DNA of 64,000 nucleotides, from the NCBI GenBank assembly GCA_038503035.1, contig JAVSML010018932.1, positions 1 through 64,000 of the forward strand, given 5' to 3'. Below the pieces are notes generated by a model. It was not told where the DNA came from. It made no database searches and saw only the letters and a program-made list of their open reading frames with translations. Of this stretch, positions 35,944-44,646 are shown piece after piece. The position numbers and the translations under genes are program-made. The stretch is from Crocodylus rhombifer. Its lineage: Eukaryota > Chordata > Crocodylia > Crocodylidae. Numbering within the stretch: the first letter of the stretch is position 1; each line of letters begins with the position of its first letter.

Positions 35944-36206
35944 CCTGACTCTGTTTTGAAGCAGATTGACCAGCAGGAGGAAAGTTTTTTCTTGAAAAGA
36001 AAAAGTCCCCTCCATAATAAAGACTGAAAGAAGCAGTAAGTAAAAGATAGTGTAATCAAACAGAATAGGTGTATATATTCATATAGAGTAAAATAATGGA
36101 TACATACCAGGGGCCAGTCCTGATTCAGATTAGCATCCAGAGAAAAAGGGCTTTTTTCTGACCCTAGAGTTTATACCCTGATGACTTCTGATTTTGATAC
36201 TGGTGG

Positions 36207-36226
36207 GGTCTCTCTCTCTCTCTCTG
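36207..36226. repeat. TC microsatellite
   Basis: A TCTCTCTCTCTCTCTC run; overlapping open frames across it are artefacts. Confidence 0.9.
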
Positions 36227-36299
36227 ACTGGTACAGTGATAGGACACATTTTCAAAGATAGCCCTGGTTTTTGCATACTGGTCTTTGATTCATCCCATA

Positions 36300-36640
36300 G
36301 AGCCATTGCAATGGAATTAAATCCATTAAATTTTAGGGTGATGCTACCCTGCCGGGTTCTTTGTAATATTCTTAGGTTTAAATAAATCATCCTGTTGTAG
36401 CTTTCAGACCTGGATAGTTGAGGGTGGTTGCCTATCACAATTTTTCCTGTTTATTATCTTTTTCATCAGTCATGTCTCAGTATGTCCTGTTGGGGGGTGG
36501 TCACCACACCGTGGTTTCTTTTTATTATGTACATAGGTGTAAATAAACCACCCAGTTGTAGTCAGTAGGTCTGATTACTTGAGGGTGATTGTCCCCAATT
36601 GCTCCACAGATTTGTCTTCACATAAGTTCCCACATGTCCT
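36300..36640. repeat. Tandem duplication, period about 160 bp
   Basis: GGTTCTTTGTAATATTCTTA then GGTTTAAATAAATCATCC then TGTTGTAG (about 36355-36400) is repeated as GGTTTCTTTTTATTATGTAC then AGGTGTAAATAAACCACCC then AGTTGTAG (about 36514-36561). The phrases AGTTGAGGGTGGTTGCC and ACTTGAGGGTGATTGTCC follow in both units. A third partial start appears after 36615 (ACATGTCCTTTGGAGGG versus GTATGTCCTGTTGGGGG). Confidence 0.6.
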
Positions 36641-36689
36641 TTGGAGGGACCCCCTTTACATTGATATTGTAGAAGTAATTGGCTTACTT

Positions 36690-37110
36690 GACTAGAAAAA
36701 CAGACAAAAACCAGACGTGCTGATACTGCTTAATTCAAATGCTCTGAGATAAGGAATCCACATTCCTGCATTCCTTGGGTTATTTTGATATCTTGCCCTG
36801 TGCATTCCTGCATGCCTTGGGATAGCCCTATGCATAGATAGTTGTTTAAGTAAACTTCCTAAGTTTTGGTGTAATTTACTATTGTTTTGTTTCTCCAAGG
36901 TGTATTTTTTATCTCTTTCTCTGTCTTTAGTATAAATACACTTGTAAACTTAGAGAGTCTGAGAAATCCTTTGAAACAGACAAGTGGGTGATTCCCCTTG
37001 CTGTATGGAATTCTCCCTGTGATCACAGTATAGCCTTAAATAAAGAAAAGCTGGCTCTGTCAGTTCTGATTCAACCACAACGCGAAGTTTGATATCTTCC
37101 ACAATAAATA
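36690..37110 (+). mobile_element. LTR-like segment, ends not resolved
   Basis: The order of elements fits an LTR: repeated CATTCCTGCAT phrases in a U3-like part, a TATA-like AGTATAAATACAC at about 36929, then an AATAAAG at about 37039 followed by a GCTGGCTCTGTCAGTTC stretch. I could not find matching target duplications or certain TG/CA edges. No viral gene is adjacent. Confidence 0.4.
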
Positions 37111-37171
37111 TAAACATAAAAATATATTAAGCAGGAGAGGTGATAGTACAAGATCCCCGCCCCCCCCCCAA

Positions 37172-37230
37172 TCTTTTCATAGTTTCAAAGTTGTTGGGGT
37201 CTGAAGGCACCTCAGTAGATCATCAAGTCC
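37172..37230 (-). pseudogene. CR1 3' end fragment, antisense
   Basis: TTTTCATAGTTTCAAAG followed by GGGGTCTGAAGGCACC and AGATCATCAAGTCC is the complement of a CR1 3' end (GGACTTGATGATCT, then GGTGCCTTCAGACCCC, then CTTTGAAACTATGAAA). It joins directly to a sense CR1 RT fragment. Confidence 0.7.
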
Positions 37231-37432
37231 TGTCAGACCAACCTGGTGGCCTTCTATGATCAGATCACCAAATCATTAGATGCAGGGGTAGCAGTGGACA
37301 TAGTCTTCCTGGACTTTTGGAAGGCCTTCGACACTGTTTTTCACCCCGTTCTAATTAAGAAACTGGGGGACTGCAGTGTCGACACCCACACAGTCAATTG
37401 GGTCACCAGCTGGCTGGAGGGTCAATACTCTA
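37231..37432 (+). pseudogene. CR1 LINE reverse transcriptase fragment, sense
   Basis: The frame reads TNLVAFYDQITKSLDAG, then VAVDIVFLDFWKAFDTV, then IKKLGDCSVDTHTVNW and SWLEGQYSRV. This is the CR1 RT segment around motif A (usually Y-L-D-F-S-K-A-F-D-T-V; Ser is replaced by Trp here). Only about 67 codons remain. It is flanked on both sides by antisense CR1-related DNA. Confidence 0.8.
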
Positions 37433-37800
37433 GGGTGGAGATCGTCCAGACCAGCTGACCTGAATACATCCAGTCTCTCCAGAAGTTCCCTAACTAGTTC
37501 CTCACTAACCCTTGGCCTAGGTGTGCCTCCCCTGGAGCCTGAGGGGGGCCCAGCGGGGGGGTGACTGTTCCTGTCCCTGTTCCGGTCCCTGTTCCTGATG
37601 TCCAATCTAAATCTGCTGTCAGTTTTTGGTCATTGTTCCTGGTTATTCCAAGGGTTGCCCTGGTAAATAGAGCATCTCCTATTTCTTGCTTCCCCTTCCC
37701 CCCCAACCTGATGAATTTGTAAATGGCCACAAGATCCCCTTTCAGCTTTCTCTTGCTATATTTCTTAGGTCAACAGATCCCCACACCCATCTATCCTCTT
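37433..37800 (-). pseudogene. CR1-related fragment, antisense, rearranged
   Basis: On the - strand from 37800 the reading gives KGDLVAIYKFIRLGGKGKQE, then TRNNDQK and, after a shift, RFRLDIRNR, which is the ORF2 C-terminal region (compare LDIRRR at 6908). It then enters a (GGGACCGGAACA)-type simple repeat near 37565-37595. After that it reads ELVRELLERLDVFRSAGLDD and LHPRVL, which matches the start of CR1 RT (D-x-L-x-x-L-D-x-x-K-S-x-G-P-D-x-x-H-P-R-V-L). The C-terminal piece preceding the N-terminal piece shows rearrangement or a second insertion. Confidence 0.65.
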
Positions 37801-38159
37801 CAAGGTTTGATTCAAATCATCCTCATACCCCTTACCCCAAAAATTAAGGGATGACATCAATGTGGATGAATTTTTATTAATATTTTATTTCCATCAAAAT
37901 TTGTACAAAATTTACTGCTTTTTCTAGTTTTATGCTATATTCTGGCTAAACTTTTCTCTGGAACACAAATGTGTAATTTCTTGTCCCATTTAAGCATTCA
38001 AGGTAGGGTACCAGAAGATTATCTTCTTTGTAGATCACTCCATATAAAACAAGATTTAGGTGTTCAGCCAAATGAATATGATTTATAATTGCCACACCCT
38101 GAGCTAATTATTTCTCAGTGAGACCCTAATACAATAATGATAAGGACTATGTGAAATGT
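37801..38159. other. AT-rich non-coding stretch
   Basis: About 360 bases of AT-rich sequence with no recognised element. Confidence 0.5.
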
Positions 38160-38560
38160 TGCCAACCGTTTCATTTTGTTTCGGATTCGTACATTTCAGT
38201 GGCTGAAACACCGAATCTGAAATAAAATGCAAAGCTCCAAAACAGCTCTGAAACAAAACAGATCCATCCAAAAAGTTTTGGAAATGTTTTGGACTATTTC
38301 AGACTGTTTCAGAGGCAGGCTTTCAGGGAAAGAGAAAATGATAAGAGAGAGGGGGAAGGACTGCTGTGATATTGACATCTGTAGCTGGCCAGTGACAGCA
38401 ATCTGTCCCTAAGGTCCCTTCCAATCCCAATGCTCTGGGGGAGGGACCAAGAAGCACCATAAAAGTCTATTTGTGAACTACTCTCTGCCATTTTGCAGCT
38501 GTGTCTGTCTGTGTAGCAGCAAAAGCAACAGCAGAGAACAACATCTGTAAGCTTTCAGCT
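38160..38560. mobile_element. Partial copy of the 58.2-kb MITE family
   Basis: CGTTTCATTTTGTTTCGG and later strings (GCTCCAAAACAGCTCTGAAA, TTTCAGACTGTTTCAGAGG, CAGGCTTTCAGGGAAAGAG) run in the same order as the complement of 58780-58950 in the element at 58199-58997. The inverted CAAAACAG and TTTCATTTTG phrases recall the family's terminal regions. The outer ends (GGGCTGTGCA) are not clearly preserved here, so limits are approximate. Confidence 0.45.
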
Positions 38561-39905
38561 TGGTAGTCCCTTGCTACCAAGTTGTAGCCAATCCTTTCCT
38601 ATTTACCCTTGCCTATTCTTTCTTCCCCCAAAATCCCTTATTTTTTTCCACCCCAAACAAAAATAAAGCATGGCAGGAAAGCACTACACATACATTATAC
38701 ATATATTACACACACACTCACACAGATGCACATTTTTTTCCAGCAAACAAAATATGCTGGAAAGGCAGGTGCCAAGTCCAAGTCTTCTGGCTGGGAAGAG
38801 AGATGGGGAAGAGGGAGAGCTGTAGGTTCCCCCTCCCCCAGACATAGATACACCCTCTTTCCTAGCAGTAGCAGGCATGAGGCTTCTGATACTAGTGGCA
38901 GCAAGGAGGTGGGGCCACTTCCTGTATGTGCACCCCCTCCAATAACACCAGCCATAATAATAACCCTCAGCACCAGCAGCATGACAAGCAGCACCAGCAT
39001 GACAGTCTTCACCCCCATGTCAGTTCACAGCCTGAGCCTTCCAATGCCAGAGGAGAAAGTGGATCAGGAAGCAGGGGACCTGAGAACCCTAGCAAAAGAA
39101 ATTCTCGGGACCAAGGAGGAATCAGAGGGGAGTGGAGCACAAACTTAGTGTTTCCCTAGAGCCAGATCTCCTACCCCATAAGGCAGTTCAGAGGAGGTTG
39201 ATGTTGAGATTGTAGAGGCAAGTGGCTCAACTGAGTCAGCTCCTCCTGTTGTTATGCCTCTTCATGCTGAGAGGGGGGATTAGGCAGGATCTGAACCCAC
39301 ACCACTCTCCTCAGAGCTATCATTATGATAGTGTTTTCTTGGCAGGCATCTGGCATGCCTTGGTTCTAAGACAGAAACAAAGACCCTTACCAGTGTAGTG
39401 TAAGAATCAATATTTGCTTCCTGCAAAGAGATTATATAGTTAAAACAGACCCAACCTTTTACCATAGAAAGCCACTCTCTCCAAAAAAACCCTAGATTAG
39501 TTATGCAGCAGAACTCTTGGGGTTTAGCTTGTCTGCCACTTCCATGATTTCTGCAGGTGGCTCTGATGCAAGCTGTTGGGGGGACTGAGTCTGCCATAGT
39601 CCCTAGACCTGTTTTGGGAGTCAGGAATCTGTCTTAACCAGTGAGATGTCATCCATAGTGCTGCTGAGAAATGTCTGAATAGTGTCTCAGGCTTCCACCA
39701 CATAAGAATCCATATTTGCTTCTGTCTGCTTTAGCATTGTCTCTGAAAACACACAGCCCAGATTGCAGAGTTTCCCAACAGGATTTGGAAAAGAGGCAGG
39801 CCAGGGACTTCCAGCCTAGGTCCCACCCCTATACTTGCTTCAATCGTTTTAGCACTGTCCTCACAGGAGGTCTGATGCCCCTGAAACCGCTCACCCTACA
39901 GATTA
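38561..39905. other. Mixed-composition stretch, unclassified
   Basis: This holds a short CA-rich tract near 38690-38725 and a CAG/CACCAGCA-rich patch near 38965-39000. The + frame 38609-39148 (179 residues) is the longest here. It is low-complexity (Ser/Thr/Pro-rich), has no family motif, and overlaps others in different frames, so I do not call it a gene. Confidence 0.4.
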
Positions 39906-39984
39906 GTTGAGGGGGACAGGGCAAGTTGTTAGAGGGGACACAACCCCTCATTACCTGATAGCCTGGGGCTATGCCCCACAGCCT

Positions 39985-40600
39985 AGGGGGGTTGAACTTC
40001 TGGGGTCCTGGGATCGTCCATGTAGCTTGAGGCTTGGCATTTCCCAGTCAATGAGTGGACCTTCTGATGTCATAAGGACATGTGATGGGGAAGCATGGAC
40101 TTCTGGGACCAAGATGGTGCCCAATATGGCTGCCAGGAGGGTGAGACGTCTGATGTCATGAGGCATGTGATGAGGCAAGGTATTCTGGGGCCAACATGGT
40201 GGATGGGGCTGTGGGACTTCTGAAGTCACAGGGCATATGACAGGGCAGGAGGTGGGTTTGGGGCCAACATGGTGGCCAGCATGGTGGTCTGAGATTGGGA
40301 CTTCTGATGTCACAGACCATGTGATAGGGGCAGGGGATTCTGGGACCATCATGGTGAACAATATTCCAGCCAACATGGAAAATGGGGGCTGGGGCATCTG
40401 GTGTCACAGACCAGGTGATGTGGCAGCAGGGTTTTTCATAGTTTCATAGCTGGTAGGATCAGAAAGGACCTGAGCAGATCATCCATGGGAAGGAAAAAAA
40501 GATAGTTATGTGACCATCATGACAGCCAACATGGTGGCTGACATGGTGGCCAGGGGGTGGGACTTATGATGTCTCAAACCATGTGATGGGGCAGCATGTT
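39985..40600. repeat. GATGTCA minisatellite, period about 70-100 bp
   Basis: The phrase CTTCTGATGTCA and variants recur at 40063, 40149, 40219, 40303, 40397 and 40564. Each is followed by an RCATGTGATGGGGCA-like box and then GGGACCAACATGGTGG-like and GGTGGCCAGCATGGTGG-like boxes. Spacings are 86, 70, 84 and 94 bases, then about 167 across a CR1 insert. Antisense open frames in it (PCWPPCWPQ-type repeats) reflect the repeat and are not genes. Confidence 0.75.
40434..40492 (-). pseudogene. CR1 3' end fragment inserted in the minisatellite
   Basis: TTTCATAGTTTCATAGCTGG then TAGGATCAGAAAGGACCTG and AGCAGATCATCCATGGG is the complement of the CR1 3' end seen at 7075-7137. It interrupts the GATGTCA minisatellite between its fifth and sixth recognisable units, so it inserted after the array had formed. 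Confidence 0.75.
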
Positions 40601-40687
40601 ACACAAATTGACAATTGCTCAAACTATAAGCAAGACCTTATGAAGGAAGATAAGTCAAGATGCTGCATTTATTGATTAAGTGCTTAA

Positions 40688-40703
40688 TGCACGCGTGCGC
40701 GCG

Positions 40704-40737
<34 letters not shown>

Positions 40738-40747
40738 CGCACACACC
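40688..40747. repeat. CG/CA microsatellite
   Basis: TGCACGCGTGCGCGCGCACA leads into (CA)n. Positions 40688-40721 alternate pyrimidine and purine without a break, with a CGCGTGCGCGCG core favourable for Z-DNA. Confidence 0.95.
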
Positions 40748-41582
40748 ATATTCATACCCCAATTTCTGTTCTGCTCTGGCATATGTTACCAGTCTTATCG
40801 GTGCTTGGATAACTTAGTAGCCAGCCAAGTTGTTCATGAATAGTAGCTGGGCTCCTGTCAGTCTATCTTATGAGACAAACTGATGCTCCAGAATGATATG
40901 CAGAATAAGACCCAAAATTGATATGTTTCACCCCATTTTCATAGCTTTGTTAATTTACCCTGTCCTCTGGGATTTTGCTGGGTTATCACTGTATTCTTTT
41001 TTGAAAGGTTGCTTGCCATTGTTCTCTCGCTGTTCTGGGGTGGATTCTTCTGTTTTGTTTTTTTATTTGTCTGAGTTCTGTCTATCTATAGAGTAATATA
41101 AAATGCAGTTTAAGGCAATGCAAACTCAAGAAAATACATAAGATTAAAAGCATTAGGCAAAAGTCTATTTTCATGTTATTTCCCTAACATTAAGCTGTAT
41201 TTACGCTATTTGTATAACATTCCCTTCTTTGATCCTTCAAAACATTTTGTTTTGAATGGATCACTATAATTTTTGCAAGGCTATATATTGTAAAGCAATT
41301 AAGGCATGTGATTTTAATTTAAAGTACATTTGTTTTATCCAACCACATATACAATACATAATAATCAGCATTATTCCAAGTAGTATAGAAAAGATGATAA
41401 TAGAACGTAACATAATATTTAGGACCACCATCCATGATAGTGATCATCTCTTTAAAATATCATACCAATGGTGTATTATTATTTGTTTAGCTTGTTTAGA
41501 TTATTTCAGAATTTCTGAACCTCAGAGAAGTTGATTTTATTTTTATGTTGTAGTAGCAAGTTAGCTAATTTGTGAATTCTTT
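40748..41582. other. AT-rich non-coding stretch
   Basis: About 830 bases of AT-rich sequence between a microsatellite and a solo LTR. Nothing recognisable on either strand. Confidence 0.5.
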
Positions 41583-41587
41583 GTAAC

Positions 41588-42851
41588 TGTGGCAGTGCAT
41601 GTGCAGTGCCTGCCATTTTAAGGGCTGAGTCAAGCAGCCAGCAGGTGCCTGATTCTGGCAGCCATTTTAAAACACTGGCTGCCTATATAAATATAGCAGC
41701 TTCCTGCTGGCAGGCAGGCAGAAACATCACCTGGCTGAAAGGCTGTATGAAACTTCTTGGAGGTAAGGGAAGGAGATTATTGGGTTGGAGGCTCCTGGTC
41801 CTTGGCATGGCCTAAAACTGCACCCTTCCAGGGATGGGTGGCCTGGTGGGACTCTGGGTGGCATGGGAGTCCCCAGGAAATGCTAGGCCAATTACCACCC
41901 CAGTGAAAGGTGGGTTGAGGCACCTTAACCCGTAGCCCCCACAACACTCTGGGTAAAAGGGGGCCAGGCACAGCTATGGCCGCCTGAGCCCAAACAGGGT
42001 GTAAGACCCAGGCAAGGCCCAGCATAGCTGTGGCCACCTCAGCCTCCACAGGGGAGGGAAACCCCAGAGCTCCAAAGGAGGGGGTAGATGTGTAACCCCA
42101 GAGAGGTAGTGAGGTCCCAGGAGAACGTTGAGTAGAGCTGAGGGTCCACCTAAAGAGCATCCCAATGGGGTGTGCTGAGTAGGTGGTGGGACATCCTGAA
42201 GGGCAGTACATGGGCCAAACCCCTGGAGAGTTATTTGAGGGAAGTGTGGAGCCCCAGTGAGGGGAAACAGAGGGTTGGGGGCTGTGGGCCAGGTGTTTGT
42301 TTATGTATGTTTATGTAAAGCTGCCCTGGGAGGGCCCAGAGCAAGCTTGGCTCAGGTCAGGAACTTAGCTGGCCACTACCCAGGTGAGGGTCATGGGAGA
42401 GACCCAAGAGACTATGTTTGCCAACCAAGGTGTGATATGGATAAAGCCTATGGCCTACAGGAGCTGCTCCAAGTGTTCCAAGGTACTGATGCAAGAAAGA
42501 GACCCTGTGAGAGGGGATGGAGTCCAAGAGGCCCTAGTGAGAGGAGGGCGGTATGAATGTGCATGTGAAAGAGGCCTGACAGTGAGGTTGAAGCTTGGCT
42601 CCCAGCTTGGCTCTAGGCTGGGAGAATAATGACACCATGTATGCCATCTGGAGGCATAGACCACAGTGTAGGGAAGATTTGGAGCTGCAAATAGCACCCC
42701 TTGGCATCAGAGCATGTAATGGACAGTCTCCCCCATTTACCACCCTTTTATGGAAACAGCAAAGTCATAGCAAGTAAGAGGGCAGACTGCCCCATACAGA
42801 CAGATAGGTGGGCTTGCAGGAGACTCAGTCCCAAGCAGGCCCCCTGTCACA
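41588..42851 (+). mobile_element. Long solo LTR, family 1, copy 2 (1264 bp), perfect 5-bp target duplication
   Basis: The edges are TGTGGCAGTGCATGTG and GCCCCCTGTCACA. The pentamer GTAAC is present immediately before (41583-41587) and immediately after (42852-42856). The termini TGTGGCAG and, complemented, TGTGACAG are near-perfect inverted repeats with TG/CA ends. A TATA box, TATATAAATATAG, lies at 41684, about 95 bases in. GC-rich DNA of about 1.1 kb follows, an unusually long R-U5-like part. Copies 1 and 3 of the family are at 34141 and 51662. The overlapping open frames have no viral motif. Confidence 0.85.
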
Positions 42852-42856
42852 GTAAC

Positions 42857-44244
42857 TAATAATTTAAGGTAGTTCAATTGATTCCTAAAGAGAAATAGAA
42901 ATCAATGAAATGATTCCATTTTCATGGGATGATTTTCTTTAAGACGCTTGCGCAATTCAAAATGCTCAAAAGAAAAGTAACAAAAACATAGTATGTTGAT
43001 AATTCTTAATAAAACAATAAGCAAGTCTAAGCCAAAATATCCAGTGTTTGAGCCATGTAGTTTTTGGTATCATGTGCAGCTTCTACATATGTATGTTAAA
43101 TAATCAGTCCCATCTGATTCATGACATATTGTCCCAGGGAAATAAAACTGGAGGCACCAGAACAGCTTCCCATGGCGGGACCTGAGGCAGGGGCAACCCA
43201 CCCAAGAAAAGAAAGAAAGAGCCCTGAAGAGAGGGCATACTTACTTACCTCCCATAGGGAAGGGAGAGCCACGCTGAGAAGGACTGCCAGCGTGGTTTGT
43301 CAGCCATTTTTATTGCCGGCTGGTGGCAGCACTGGCAGATGACATCAAAAGCCATCTCCCAGCAGATTCAAAAGCAGGTGGTGAAAGAATGGCAGAGGAG
43401 ATGGCACGGATGCCGGAGGGCGAGGTTGCTCCCTGGCTGACGTCCCACAAAGGTTTGCAGCCCTGATAGGGACAGTATAGAGACCCTCTGAAGGGGTCTC
43501 ATCCACATTGAAGAGAAAGGATGATGTTGAGGGACTGGAGAGGACCACAGACACCAGACCCATGAGTGGAGTGGACAGAAACTCACACCCAGAGCCTTTT
43601 GTTATTTTCTTTCTTTTCTTCGTTCCACTTTCATTTTGAGAGGGACCCTCTCAAGATAAAAGGTTGTGACTGAAGAAAGACCCTCCATGGGTCCAGGGTC
43701 ACAAAGGAAGATCGAGGCCAGATTGGTACCAGTCTTGGAGAAAGGTTGGGTGCAAAGGCGGGGATAAATCGTACGCCTCTCAGCTGTCTGGGAGAGATGA
43801 GTCAGGGAACAGGCCAACGATCCACCATCCAGTGGTCCTGAGGGTTGGTGCATGGCTGCGGTGTGGGGGAGGTGGAGCCCCAAAAATGTCTCTGGCAGGT
43901 AGTATCCAGAACAGCGGGAAACCCTGGGAAGGAGCCTCCCCACTGGAAAAGAGAAGACCAAATCATGGCAGGCAAGTGTCGGGGCTTCCTTCAGGGTGGA
44001 ACATGACCAAACACCTAAGTTCTGGGGACATACCCCTCGGCCAGAGTCATGTGAACGCTCGAAGGCTGCCTGAGAACATCTCTATAAGATCAGATGGAGG
44101 CACATATAAATATATAAAAAATGGAAGAACATAATAATAAATATAAATTAACACTGGCTCTCCTTTAATCGGTGTTTAATAGCCATTGTTTTTTCAGTTC
44201 ATCGGTGTCACTGGGCATTCTTTGGCCTCTAAATAAATTTAAAA
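42857..44244. other. Unclassified stretch, GC-richer in the middle
   Basis: From 43120 to 43980 the sequence is GC-richer than its flanks and carries overlapping open frames without family motifs. It has phrases typical of a mobile element interior, but I found neither terminal repeats nor target duplications. AT-rich DNA returns after 44095. Confidence 0.35.
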
Positions 44245-44646
44245 CAGTAAAAGCTGTGCTATCTGACATCTTACAATCCAGTATACTCTACTAACTGGCC
44301 TGTTGGCTTGTAAGATAAAGTGAAACCAGAAGTGCTCCTTGCGGTGGGTACTTCCGGTTTCTCTGAGCCCCCATGGCTGGAGGCAAAGCAGCATGTGATA
44401 CTGAGCCACCATGGCCTGTGGGCATAAAAGGCTGCACAGGGCTATGTGGAGCCCACCTCCCTGTCCCGCAGGGCCCGCCGGATAGGCGGTGATGTGGCGG
44501 GAGGGACGATGATGCCACAGGAGGGGCAGAGGGATGCCCCAGATGCGGCGGGAGAAGCAGCAGCTGGGGCTCTTCAATTAACCAGGATATGTTGTTATCC
44601 GGCATCCCCCATTCCCATGGGATGCCAGATAACAGAGCTTTTACTG
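44245..44646. mobile_element. pogo/Tigger-like MITE (402 bp)
   Basis: The left edge CAGTAAAAGCTGTGCTATCT and the complement of the right edge, CAGTAAAAGCTCTGTTATCT, match at 17 of the first 20 bases. This pattern (CAGTA-A-C-T-TTATCYGGCAT) is that of Tc1/mariner elements of the pogo/Tigger group, which duplicate TA. The right flank begins TA; the left flank is AA, so one side may have mutated. The GC-rich interior contains no transposase. Confidence 0.75.

Noticed and set aside
38609..39148. 179-residue Ser/Thr-rich open frame
   Set aside because: Low complexity, overlaps other frames, and runs from T-rich DNA through a CA tract into CAG-rich DNA, which suits chance better than a gene.
40063..40575. 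CRISPR-like array of spaced repeats
   Set aside because: Spacing is uneven, repeats are degenerate and long, and spacers resemble one another; it is a vertebrate minisatellite.
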